Source of the DNA: Pseudisothecium myosuroides | Lineage: Eukaryota > Streptophyta > Bryopsida > Hypnales > Lembophyllaceae | Reading direction: 5' to 3' | Length of the DNA: 64,000 bases | Assembly: GCA_951799445.1 (NCBI GenBank) | Contig: OX637287.1 | Coordinates: 36,733,724 to 36,797,723, forward strand | In this document: in pieces, positions 15,697 to 27,495 of the stretch | Position numbering within the stretch: the stretch's first letter is position 1 | Layout of the letters: each line of letters begins with the position of its first letter | Made by a program: the position numbers and the translations under genes | Notes under the pieces: model-generated | Told to the model about the DNA's origin: nothing | Seen by the model: only the letters and a program-made list of their open reading frames with translations | Database searches by the model: none

Positions 15697-15987
15697 AAGT
15701 TTACATTGCAGGATGTTAAATCGTGCCATCGAAAGTGGGCCCTACAGGGTGAATTATGTATTCTCCGAGGTAAATGTAAAAAAAAGCCCCCTATTTTGTG
15801 CCGTGCCTAGGGTATGCTATAGACTTCTCCTAGCTAATTTGGGATCTCTAATTGCAAATATGAATTCATAATTAAAAATAAAATAAAATTGTGGCAAATA
15901 AAAAATTCCTGCGTTTTTCCCAAGGTAAATTTGGCCCGCAGGGCCCACCTTCGATGACACGATTTAACGTCCTCTGTTTACATTTCC
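15697..15987. repeat. ~290-bp foldback repeat
   Basis: The left arm (15697-15749) contains GTTAAATCGTGCCATCGAA and GTGGGCCCT. The right arm (15933-15987) contains the inverse with about four mismatches. A diverged direct copy of the left flank (GGGACAA..GAGTTTAC, preceded by GAAGTTATGAACTACT) recurs at about 16040-16100. This is probably a non-autonomous foldback element. Confidence 0.6.
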
Positions 15988-16199
15988 ATTCAAGGATATA
16001 CATCAGGGCTGCACTTTCACCATGAAAATAAAAATATATGGAGTATGAAGTTATGAACTACTCCGTACATATCTTGGGACAAAGAGTTTACATATGTACA
16101 GAGAGTGTACATTTCTGTTAAAGGATGTACAGTACATCAGGACTGTGTTTTCACTCTGAAAGTATTGTGTAGCAGTCACTGTAGCTTCTCAAGTTTCAG

Positions 16200-17718
16200 G
16201 AGCTCCATTCTGCAACATTTGACCTGCTTGGGGGTGCCCTCAGGTCAATTTTGGAGTGTAATTGGCCAAATTTTGCTTTAGTAAGTCGTAAATGCGATTT
16301 GTCCATAACATTGTTAATCAACGCAGGGGGGGTCCCTTTTGTTTCCCATAAAGGGGAAGCATCCTTGCATTGAAATTTCTCAATTCATTGTTGAGCTGGG
16401 CGTTGTAGCCACTTAGAGTACCCGATTTTTGACACAACAGGACCCAAAACTTGGTTCAACCAACCAATATTTTGGTTGCAATATAACTATAGTCCCTCCC
16501 AGGCATCCCGGGAGAGATTATACTTCCCTAACAGAGGAAGTTTTATGTCCAGTTAGCAATGTTACGTCAATACCTCTATAATTTTTTTTTGTCTTTTAGT
16601 GTGCTTTGAAGCAATTTATTTTCATCGTCCAATGTCTATAAGTTTTAGATTTCTTGTACCTATTCAAAGTACTTTTAAGTGCGCTTCCAATAATCAAAAT
16701 TTCAAGTTCTAATTATAAAGCAGCAAAAATTTAGAGTTTAATATTTGGTGGGCTAGGATACCACTCCCATTAAAGATGCCATGACAACCCTATATAAAAG
16801 TTTAGGTAACCGTAATGGTGTACACCTTGGTAATGAATGAATGATGCATTTACAATAATAATTGAATACCTCTATAAATGATGTGATGACCTTCATGTCG
16901 ATCACAGTAGAGCATTTTTTGTTATTCAAATTTGGATTCAAATTCTCTAAATCTGGAGTAGAAGATAATGTATCTTCCAACATTTTACCATAGAGTTACA
17001 TAGATGTAATGAGCCTGCAGCCGGAAGCAAGTACTATCATAATTTTATTCATCTCGCCAGATTTTTCCCACTCCTGATGGCATGATCCATGCAGGAAAGC
17101 TAGATATTTAATTGGGGCCCATTCAAGAGAGGATATTTTCATGGGGTTTGAACAAATTACCCCCCTCGAAAGATTTTGAGGTCAGGCTAATATCTAAGAG
17201 TGTGCCCATCCCCTGCTGATGCTCGAGCTTGCCACATGAGTCTCCTTTGCTGGTACTATTGGCTCAGCTGGGGTCACAAAGTCCAGTGTGTTGCACTGCA
17301 GTTTTGAACATAAAATGATTAAGAATGGGGCCGACAGTGGCCCTAACATTGGGACTCCCTTATACAGTACTCATCAGCGCTTTTTTTCCTGGGCATTCAT
17401 AACATTCAGTAGCAGTCACTGGCTCTGCCCTCCCCCGAATGAAATGGTGCGGTATATTTCACATCATATCAGTAACTATTGATTTCGTGCAGACAATTGT
17501 CAATATTTGTCAGAACTGAACTTCGAGCCCACATCGCGACTATACACTGAAGTAGTGGAAAATTAAAAAATTTCAAGTAAAATCGAATACAAAACAATAG
17601 GAACTTTAAACAAAATGTTAAAGGGTTCATTGAGAGTATTGATTTCTATGTTATTGTAGAATTACCTCACTTTGAATTGGAACCCATTTATGCATTGTGC
17701 TTGTGAGAAGACAAGTCT
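16200..17718. other. Spacer, nothing recognised
   Basis: AT-rich, with a few short GC-richer stretches. No exon-like sequence or element end was identified. Confidence 0.4.
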
Positions 17719-18305
17719 TTATATGCACATGGAGTGGTAGGAGGTAGAGCAATCCATGTGGGATAAATAAAATAGAATTTGTAGGTTCTCATGAACTCAT
17801 AGTTAAGTAAAAAACAAAAAATTGTGTTAAAAGTAGAATTTCAGACCTCATTTAGGAATAGTAAAATAACTTTTCTCAAAAAACTTTGAACTAAAAAAAG
17901 TTGGTAAATGAAGATAAGTTTCACCTCCAAAAATCCGTTTGGGATTTTGAATCTGCAATCAAAACTTATGAATTAATTTCGGAGAGAATTTTTAATGGAC
18001 ATTTTCTACAAAGTCATTTAAAAATCCATTCCAACCTCTCTCCGAAATTAATTCATAAGTTTTGATTGGAGATTCAAAATCCCAAATGGATTTTTGGAGG
18101 TGAAACGTATCTTCATTTACCAACTTTTTTTAGTTCAAAGTTTTTTGAGAAATGTTATTTTACTATCCCTAAACGAGGTCTGAAATTCTACTTTTAACAC
18201 AATTCTTTGCCGTTGACTTAACTATGAGTGCATGAGAACCTACAAATTCTAATTTATTTATCCCACATGGATTGCTCTACCTCCTACCACCCCATGTGTA
18301 TATAT
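17719..18305. repeat. Large near-perfect palindrome (~280-bp arms)
   Basis: The stretch 17719-17995 is repeated in inverse orientation at about 18025-18305 with only scattered mismatches. Shared blocks include GGTAGGAGGTAGAGCAATCC, GTTAAAAGTAGAATTTCAGA and CAAAACTTATGAATTAATTT. The centre is a short unmatched loop near 17990-18030. A transcript would fold into a long hairpin. It could be a foldback transposon or a young inverted duplication. I found no convincing target duplication. Confidence 0.85.
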
Positions 18306-19959
18306 AGAGTTATCTTTCACTTTGAAACCCAAAATAAGTTATTGATTTCAAATATTAACAAGGCACTAGAGTAGTACTCATTGGATTCTTTGCCAACATC
18401 TTTCACTACAATATTTGATGATTTGTATGCCTAGTCCTAAAATTAAGAAAAGAAAATGGAACATACCATAATGTACTGTTACTATCCCGGTACCAAAGCT
18501 TACATAAATTAAGTGGGGATGAAAGTCGTGGATGAGGACTTCGGAGAGGAAAAGGTAGCCTCTCTGAAGGCTATTGAATGTTTTGTTTTGCCAGCTCTCA
18601 CAAAAAGGAGCTAATAAGTTACCCTGACGTCCCTCCAAATTTAACTCAATGGCATGCTCCCAGGAACACCAAAGCTACAGTAAAAAAAAGGACAGTACTA
18701 TCTTCCTAGTGGTCACCATCAAAGGGCAAAATTTTGGAATTTTGTTCCAAATATTCACCTTGGGGAAAATGAAAATGTAAGTATAAATTGTACACTTCGA
18801 GTGATCAAATTTGGAAACATATTTGGAATCAAAGATCTTGAAGTGGTAGGAAGAGGTCATTCAAAATTTAACCCTTTCAAAATAGGCAGTAGGTTTTTAT
18901 AGTCTATTGCAGCACGTGGAGGGGAAAAAATTATCTCTCCACCCGGTCAAATGCTTGTAGGACTAGTAAGGTAAGTGCATAGGCCTATATTTAACATAAA
19001 TAGCAACTGAGCATATGCACTATTATAGAACCTATATTACTTTTATTGGGCCTTATTTGCAAGTGAAAGAGAATTTCAATGCATTTTAGTTTGCACTCTT
19101 TGAACATTGTATAAGTAACTCATGCAATGTCAAAGTATAGTCTCGAGATATACCAAAAATCAACAATAGACTCTCATGTTCTTAGTGTGTACTTCTTGTG
19201 TCATCAATATCTAGGTTTTAGGGCCGCTTCAAAGTCCAAATGTAGGTGTTGCATTATGGGCACATGTTCCCCAATATTTGAAATTTTTTTTGAGTTTTAC
19301 CAACTATTCTCCTTTAATTTCTTTATTGAACTATTTTTTCAAATACCAAGTCCAATAATATTTTCAATATTTTACTCTAAATAAAAAATTTGTAGATTTT
19401 TTCACCAGTTTTTGGCGATGTTTTCAAAATGCAACCAATTGTTTTTTCCAATTCCGCCATCTCACTTTGAACTAGCCACCGGTTCTTCCCTCGCTACCTT
19501 GTAATATAATCTCCAATATTGGTCTGTAAATTGAATTCTTGCTGTACACATTGCATTGGGTTTTTGCCCTTTTTGACTCGATTTCTCGGGAAAAAACGCA
19601 CCAGTTTCACTTGCTGCGAGGAATGTTGCAATGACACTACTCAGTCGGTCCCTATGATGAAGGCTTGACTTATTACGATCGACAAGAACAGCCATAAGTT
19701 GACCAAATATGTTTCCATGGTACTATTGTATTCTCCGTGGACTGCCGTAAGGTAAAAGCACTAGTAGTCAATCGTTTAAGCAATTTTGGAGTAGATTGTG
19801 TGCACCAACAAGTGGTGGGAAAATTTTCATATGTAGGAAGATAGGAAATATGGGGATTGCACAATTTTTAGAATTAGTTTATTCCCAAAACTGAATTTAC
19901 AATGAATTTTGGGAACCAAAAAGTGCATTTCACTAGTAGCCACTGTTTAGATTTTTCTA
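18306..19959. other. Spacer with dispersed-repeat copy 2
   Basis: AT-rich. About 19040-19290 is the second diverged copy of the repeat at 11945-12240. I recognised nothing else. Confidence 0.4.
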
Positions 19960-21600
19960 ATTTTGATCATTCAAGAACTATTTTCCCATTCATTGCTTCA
20001 TACTTTCCTGCTCACTACTTTGGGACATGTCTCATGACTTTATTAACCCTAACCTTGACAAGAAAAAAATAGACACATTCCAAGCTTGGTTGGAAATCTG
20101 TGCCAAGCTTGGTTGGGTGATACTTCACCCTTACAGGTTGGGTGATGGGCATGGTTGAGTACTAGTGCTTCTACCTTATATTGGCAAGGGAATTTTGTAA
20201 CCTTGGAGAAAGTTTTACACTCTCATGAATAATGAATATGTTGGAGATGGTTTCACAAAGTAAGTTATAGGGGAGGCAATCCATTCCTGATCAGTGTCCC
20301 ATTCTGGCTATGTATATTGTTTTCTTTCCAAGAACACTGATTACTTATGGCGCAGTTCCCAATGCAGTTGTGGCACATAATGATTGGCCATAGGACTCTC
20401 AATATTGCAACCACCCCCGTTGGTCAATTTTGTTTTCAGCCCTTGGTCAAAAATAGCAAGTCCCATATCATTGGTATGGAAAGAATAGAATCTTCTGTTG
20501 AAAAATTCACAATAATAATGTTTTGAGAAATAAAAATCTGCAAAATTATGGAAACCTTCCTAACTTTATTGTTGCACATAGGAAGATTTCCCCCACCAAA
20601 GAAACCCGCCCTGCAGATATGTGTAATTGCTTAAGTGATCGAAAAATAGGTTGCCTGCCTATCACGTAAGGCAATCTACTCTGAAATCAACCGGTCTCTA
20701 AAATCAATCGTGGCGCACAGGTACATTTTTCTTTCATCAATGTACCAAAGGTGTACATTTTAGGAGGTGTTTGCATTTTAGTGCCCACTGTGTTTCAACT
20801 TCAAAAATTTGTAGCTAATTCCACAAAGGTCTAAAAAATATGAAACAACTTGGATTAGATGCCAGTTCCATTTTTCTTCCTACGAAAATTTATTGAGAAT
20901 TGTTCAAGGAGTTTAGCTTCCTCCAAAAGGCAAAAAATTCTTAAATGGTGGCTTTAAGAGCAAACTACCTTTGACAATAAGTTAGGTGGTGAGTGAGTGG
21001 CACCCTTGTAGCTTGACATCTAGTGTGTCTAAAACAAAATGGTATTATTGATGGCTCCTTAGCCAACCCCAATCTTTGAACTAATTGAAAGCCTCTCCCA
21101 TGCATCTAGGGAGGTATAATACCTTTTGAGCATGGAGAAGACCATTGCATGGTTATATAATGTTATGTGAGGTAGAGCCACCTATAACCGACCAAATAAG
21201 GAATTCTGACACGATCTGGAGTAGTGAAGGCAAAACAAATATTTTCAAAGGTGCATCGATAGAAATGACATAGATTGCAAAAAAAACTGTAATTTTATCG
21301 CTTGAACTGAAAATACTATGAATTTTGGGAGGCAAAAAGTGCTCCGGACCCATGGCCAATGTCTAAACTCTTCCAATTCCGATCATTCAAGAATTTTTTT
21401 TCTAATCATTATTTCCTACTTTCTTTCTCACAACTTGGGACATGTGTCATGTATTTATTAGTTCCAACCTTGAAAAGGAAAAAAAAAACATTCTAAGCTT
21501 GGTTAGAAATACGTGCACCTATAGGTCAAGAATGGATCACTGGTTGAGAATGGGTGTCTCTATCTTATATCACAGAGGCAGGTGGTGAGTGAGTGGCATT
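19960..21600 (+). repeat. Two diverged direct copies of an unknown repeat
   Basis: The region 19960-20190 (GATCATTCAAGAA, CTTGGGACATGT-like, AAGCTTGGTT) recurs at 21380-21540 in the same orientation. A GGTGGTGAGTGAGTGGCA block occurs at about 20990 and 21580. This is an old duplication or two members of one family; the class is unknown. Confidence 0.45.
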
Positions 21601-23797
21601 GTCATACCTTGACACCTTATGTATTTGAAGACCACTTTACATTCACAATTAGCATCTATACCTTTACATTGGAAGAATCTAAGTAATATATGGGCAAAAT
21701 AGATGAAAAGAGGTCCACATCCTTCCAAATATTATTCAAGGCTTCTAGGAGTTAAAGTGTGCTGGCCATGTCAAGCAAGGTTGGAAAAATGATTTTTTTT
21801 TGCTAACATCGTCCGTTACAATCTTTCAATCCTTGCACTCAAAGTTTCTAAATTTTTTCCACAATCACATTCCCACAATAGTCTAGTACAAATTTATTCA
21901 ATTGAATTTTGATATAAAAACTTTTTTTTCATTTTTTTCTCACTACCCTAAAAAATGACAGTTTTTCATTGTCTGCCCCAAATGTGCCTCCATCCTTTAA
22001 GGTAGGAGGTTTAGAAATGGCTCATTTAAACCTACCTAACTCATCAATGCCTGCAATAGATATTTCAAGGAGTATATCACCCATTCCTAGATAGGATACG
22101 CATTTAGAACTTGTTCCATTTAAGGACCTCCTACCTTAGGGTCAGAATTACTCCCACAAGACTATTCTCTCAAATTCTTTAGCAAGGTTGAACACCTCCT
22201 ATTATACATTACACATTTTTTTTTCTCTTAAAATCTAATGCATTTCTTGTTTGAAAAGGAAGAAGAATGTAATGTTGCTAAAGATTCCAGGAATACCCTT
22301 CCCAGTTGGTGATTCCTCCGTCAATTTCATGGAGGAAAAGCCCCGATTTTCATGACGACATGTTAGTAAAAAGAATAATATCCACAAAATAGACGGATAA
22401 AATAGGATTTGTATGCAACTGAATATACTTTTATACGTATTTGGAAGTAAATTGCTGGCAACTTCTGATGGAAGTTGCATTCCTCATTGACGGCTTTAAT
22501 TTGCAGAATGCAGTCATCAATGACCCACTCTTGGCATAAAGTCAGTACATTCCAAAATTGCACCCTGTATCTCTTTATTGTCCAACCTTCGTGGTTTGGC
22601 TGCTTTGTAATGTGATGTTTTTTTTTAATGCAATGGCTCGTTCCATTTGTTCAAAAAAGAAAAAAAAAAATTGCACCCTGTCTAAACCCGTTATCATCAC
22701 TTTGTCTACATCTTCAAAATCAATATGTATGTATGTAGAAGAAATGATTTTAGAACGTCTTCCAAAAAAAACTTTGATCTTTCATACCTTTTGCATATAG
22801 TATCCCAAATGCTGCGTTCCTTGGTGTGTTGAACCCCCCTTTTACTTGCCAACAAGAAAATATGAAAATTTGACGAGTATAATGATAGTAAGTAGGCACA
22901 GTAGCAAAAAGTGGAAGTTTGGGCATACCCACATTACAAATTACTAAGTTAGCAATTTCAAACTACACTAATTTATTGCCTAAGGTCACCTTCGGCATAT
23001 TTTTGCCAAATAATTATTTAAAATTAAAAGGGTTGGTTTAAAAGTTCACATAACATTCGTACCTGTTGCGTTTCTTTCATGCTCCGTGCTCATTACAATG
23101 ACTGAATTTCCATCTCTCCTCTTAGTTACTGATAGATGTGGAATATTCCACATCATCTATTATAGAGCCACAATAGTGACAATGCATGCTAGTGAATGTT
23201 ATGCATTTTTTATTTAATAAATTATTTGGCAAGTATTAAATAGTTTTTCTTGAAAAAGTTTCAACAATTCTTCAAATAATCTTGAAAGTTAAACAATTTT
23301 ATTCATTGCATAGAAAAGTGATAGTCATGCTTTCAAAAAACTCATTACTTTTCATAGTGTCCCTACTTTGCTCTAAAATTAGAGCAATGAATTTAGATTT
23401 TGCATTATTTAGTGGACATGTCTTGGGATCAAGCTGTACAAGTATTTTTTTTAACATTTTGACTTTCTTTATATTTCATTTTTTAAAATTCTGTAAAGTG
23501 GCTTATTAATTTTCAAAACCATTTGGTGTTCAAAATTTTAATTACTTCAATGAAGGTGACTTTAGGCTACGGCAGTACGTGGAACACTAGCTGAAAACAC
23601 TAGCTTATCAAAGTTACACTATTTGTGAAATAAGAACATTAGTGTAGGCTAGAATATTACTATAATGTATGATTTTCCTTGGAAATAAAATTGTGTAGCA
23701 ATACTAATTTTGAGGTGATATTAAATCTATACCCTCATTAATAGGATAAATCATTGTGATGACTCAATTGTCAAGGAAGGAGCTTGGTCATAGAATG
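21600..23797. other. Spacer, nothing certain
   Basis: AT-rich. A 12-base inverted pair (AAGGTAGGAGGT near 22000 and its inverse near 22127) and a weak resemblance of 21820-21980 to TTAA-element right ends are all I could see. Confidence 0.35.
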
Positions 23798-23961
23798 AAA
23801 AAAACATTTATAATGTTCATAGTGGATAAGACTACACTATGAACTCACATTGATAATTACATTTTTCAACTTTATAAAATTAAAAAAACATTTATAATGT
23901 TCATGGTGGATATCACTACACTATGAACTCAAATTGATAATTACATTTTTCAACTTTATAT
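23798..23961 (+). repeat. 84-bp tandem duplication
   Basis: Two head-to-tail copies (starting at 23798 and 23882) share AACATTTATAATGTTCAT, CTACACTATGAACTCA and TTGATAATTACATTTTTCAA with only a few differences. The low divergence suggests a recent event. Confidence 0.85.
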
Positions 23962-25637
23962 ATCCTTTGGTTTCCAAAAGTTGTTGCTCTTGTCAAGGAT
24001 AAAAAAAGATTGAATCCAAGCTTGCTCTTGAATCATGCATCATTATACACATAACTATTCTATATCCAATAAAAGCATTAGGGAGAAACCAACTTTTAGA
24101 TTTAATAACTTTGTGGTTGCGACGAGATTGCAAATAAAACTAACTAATTTTTTTACCTTTAATCATCACACAAAAACTCTTTGTGGCTTTTCATTATCTT
24201 CTAAAAATTTGTAACGTTTAATGATTAAAACAACCTCAATTGATTTCCTCCAACTTTTAAAAGAAATCATTACATCAAGTATTTATACTTTCAATATTCT
24301 AGATTTCCATTAGCATATTCTTAACCCTTGAGCCATAATATAGTTCTTTTGCACTTGATGTAGCAAAAAGTTCTTTTGTCTTATTTTAAATGTGACATAT
24401 GTTATCGGTGATGAATTTCAAAACAAGTGTGAAACATGTGAAATACACTATATATGTAAATTAAAGTTATCCTTTATGATAAAAATAAATTTTAGCTTGC
24501 ACCAAAATCTTCTAAAGAAGAAGAAGAAGAAATAATTGAAGTATAAATTCCAAAGAATGTAAAAGACATTTTGTACATAGATATTTGCTTTTGAGGTTGA
24601 ATCCCATCGATCCTTTATAATTAAAGAATTACTAATAATTATTAGAAATTACTAGCAATTATTAGCAATTTTAAAGAAATAAATTATATATTTGTATATG
24701 AAGAGACAACAAGAAAATCTTAGTCTATTTTTGCTTTAGTTATTTAATTAAAAATAATTATTAAGTTAATATTTTTTGGATTCTAAAAGACCACAAATTT
24801 GTAAAATTAACTTTTAATTTTAAGAAACTAAGGTAGTTTTAAATTTCAACCTACATTCTATTAATATATCATATCTTTTTTAAATACCTCTACTATAATT
24901 TTGACCATATAAAAAATCACCTCACCTTACTTTGGGATGGAATAAATGAACAAGTTGAATACCAACAATGGTGAGTAGGAGAGAAGGAAACAACAATTTA
25001 GAGCTATCATTGTGGTTGGGTTTTTTTGTGTTTCTTCTCACTTGTGTAAACTTGTTAAAGTTGGTTTCTTTTTCATTCTTGACATATTTGATGAATTATC
25101 ATTACGTGACAATAACAATGATAAAATATCCTACATGCAATTTGAATTGTGGGCTCTATTTCAGAAAGTATACTTTATTTCTTGGAATAAAACAACAGTT
25201 ACTTACAAAACAAAAACTTGGTTTTTCCAAATAGCAAATTTTAAGTTAGAATCACAGGCAAATTTTTGATATGTGCTTCCAAAAATAGTCTATACCAAAT
25301 AAAAATGTAAGAAATATTTGAATATTGTATATGAAGGTCTGCTTCGGCATTTTCGAGTCAAAATTGAATTTCCATGTCAGATTCTCAAAGGTCCACGTCA
25401 CCACACAACAATTATAAGATGACATGTGGCACTTTTTTAAATAACAAAAATGACTTAATATATGTCAAATTTGATCGTCATGTAGGGTAATATCAAAAAA
25501 TAATTCACTAAGTTTTTCTATACACATGGCATGGCAATAAGAAAATTTTCATACCACAAGGACGACACCAAAAGTTTTCTACACATACAAAATATGAAAT
25601 TCAAAACCCATAACGGGCAACATCAAATTTCCTCCCC
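23962..25637. other. AT-rich spacer, no gene seen
   Basis: Extremely AT-rich. Short open frames around 24968-25269 overlap one another and show no domain or exon-like composition. Confidence 0.45.
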
Positions 25638-25640
25638 TAA

Positions 25641-26098
25641 GAGCATCTACAGTGGTGTCTGCAACAGTGATGGTATTGGTACTTTGCCGAGTGCATAGTG
25701 ATTTCTAATTAAATTTGCGCTCCAATGCAACCATAATGGGGGCTTGTACTTCTACAACCTCATTATGCAATCCCCCGGGAATGGCAAATTTGCAAAATGT
25801 GAAGAGCCTGCAAGTTGACTCACTATAAAAATAGTCATTATATTGTCTATCATTTCCTTCATTGTTGTATGTGCCAAACAATGCAACCTTCCCTTGTTTG
25901 CATGAATTTTTTTTTTAATATAGAATTTTGTCCTTTCTTTCTTTTTATAATGCGGAAAAGTCCATTTGATGTTTGGATTGCCGGCTTTGCATTGAATCAA
26001 TTTGTTCTTAAAAAACCCTGGCACTATGCAGACCTCGTGGAATGTCCTTCCATTTGCCGATACAGGGATTGTTTGCCGAGAGACCACTGCAGATGCTC
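25641..26098 (+). mobile_element. 458-bp TAA-flanked MITE upstream of the GT8 gene
   Basis: The left end GAGCATCTACAGTGGTGTC is mirrored at the right end as GAGCATCTGCAGTGGTCTC. TAA occurs at 25638-25640 and at 26099-26101. A 3-bp TAA duplication and this size fit a PIF/Harbinger-type MITE. It ends about 1.4 kb before the GT8 start codon. Open frames inside it are by-products and not genes. Confidence 0.75.
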
Positions 26099-26101
26099 TA
26101 A

Positions 26102-27495
26102 CGAGGTACCGAATTTCAAACCATCATCACGGGCAGCATCGATATTTTTTTCTCGTAACGAAATTCGAAAACCACAACACCGTAACCAAACCGCCTCGGA
26201 AAGGACGCTCCCTCACGCGGTACAAATGAAATACGTATAGAATTCAAAAATCTATGCGGCGTAGAAAACTACGAGTCTCCGACACCCGGGACTTCAACGC
26301 AAGGATTTCTGCAGCTCCTTCGCCCGCCGCGACATGTGACGTGACCAATCCGTCCGGCAGGCAGGCGAGAGAGAGATTCATTCCCAATCTCATCAGTCGC
26401 AGTTCCGCGATGGTGGGCCACCAATCAATTGCGACCCAAACCCACAACGCAATTGCGACTAAGTTACCCCAAATCCCGAATCGCAGCGTGCCGTGCGCGC
26501 CTGGACGCCGTACGCCGGCTGAAGCGCAGCCAGGCAGCACCTGCAGTTAACTTACCGGAGCGTTTGCCCGGTTGCACCCCCCGCCCCGCCCGCCCAAGCA
26601 GTTAAACCACCCAGCAGTTCCCTCCCGACTTCCCGAGTCTGCTTCCTCGTACTTGCGCGTGGGCATGGCGCGAATTGGCGGAGATTAGCATTAGCTTGGG
26701 ATCCTCGTGACGGATTCCGCCTCGCAGGCAGATCAGGGTCGCAACTGAGGCGGGCCTCGGCCGTGCCCGGCTCTGCCCGAGACAGCCGAACATACGCACC
26801 GGCCACAATTGTCGCCGCAGAGTTGGATGTGCTTCAATTGACTCCTTGTTTTTCTTCCGGGGCGACGTAGTTTCGTTTTGTCGACGATGGAGCACTATGC
26901 AAGTCGATTGCTCTACAGTGGGGAGTCGGGCCGGGAGTCAACAATGCGGTCGTTTCTCACGCGCTTTAATTAATTTCTTCGCGATGTGAATGATGAGCTT
27001 TGTTGTTGGGGGTCTGCATTCGAAGTTGCGCGCGCGCGATTTGAATTGGGGGTGTACTTACTTGGGGCCAGAGCTATATGGGTTAGTTTCTTGCTGTGGC
27101 AATCGGCGTTTTTGGGTGGCAGGCTAGGGAGGTTGGTAGGCAACCGTTTAATTTGTTTAAATGATCGAGCGAGTCGGTTCGTGTTCCTTTGCATCAGTCC
27201 GGTGCAGACAGGGCGCTGCTGTCCACCTTCAAATTGCAAGCGCATTCCGAGATTTTGAGAAAGGCAGGGTCGGAGTTTGCGAAAACAATCCTTCACAAGC
27301 AGTCAACAAGCTGTCAACAAGCAGCTTCTCCCTGTTCGACTCTTGGTGCAATCGGGGTTCATTTGGGACACGAACATGTCCGTGGGGTGGATTTCTCCGC
27401 CGAATTTTTAAAGGGCAACAGGTGTGAGGATCCCGGGAATCAGAAGCCAGGACTTCAAATTTTCGGACGGATTGAGAGTTTTTATTTGGTTCACG
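26102..27495 (+). promoter_or_regulatory. GC-rich promoter and 5' leader region of the GT8 gene
   Basis: Base composition changes sharply from AT-rich spacer to GC-rich sequence at about 26160 and stays GC-rich into the gene. Many overlapping open frames here on both strands follow from the high GC and match no family. The transcription start and any leader intron cannot be fixed. The region most likely holds the promoter and 5' UTR. Confidence 0.45.

Noticed and set aside
25815..26240. 141-codon frame upstream of the GT8 gene
   Set aside because: It runs through a TAA-flanked MITE and out of its end, so it is a by-product and has no recognisable domain.
26244..27296. Several open frames of 80-110 codons on both strands
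   Set aside because: They overlap one another in all frames of a GC-rich promoter island, where stops are rare, and match no family.
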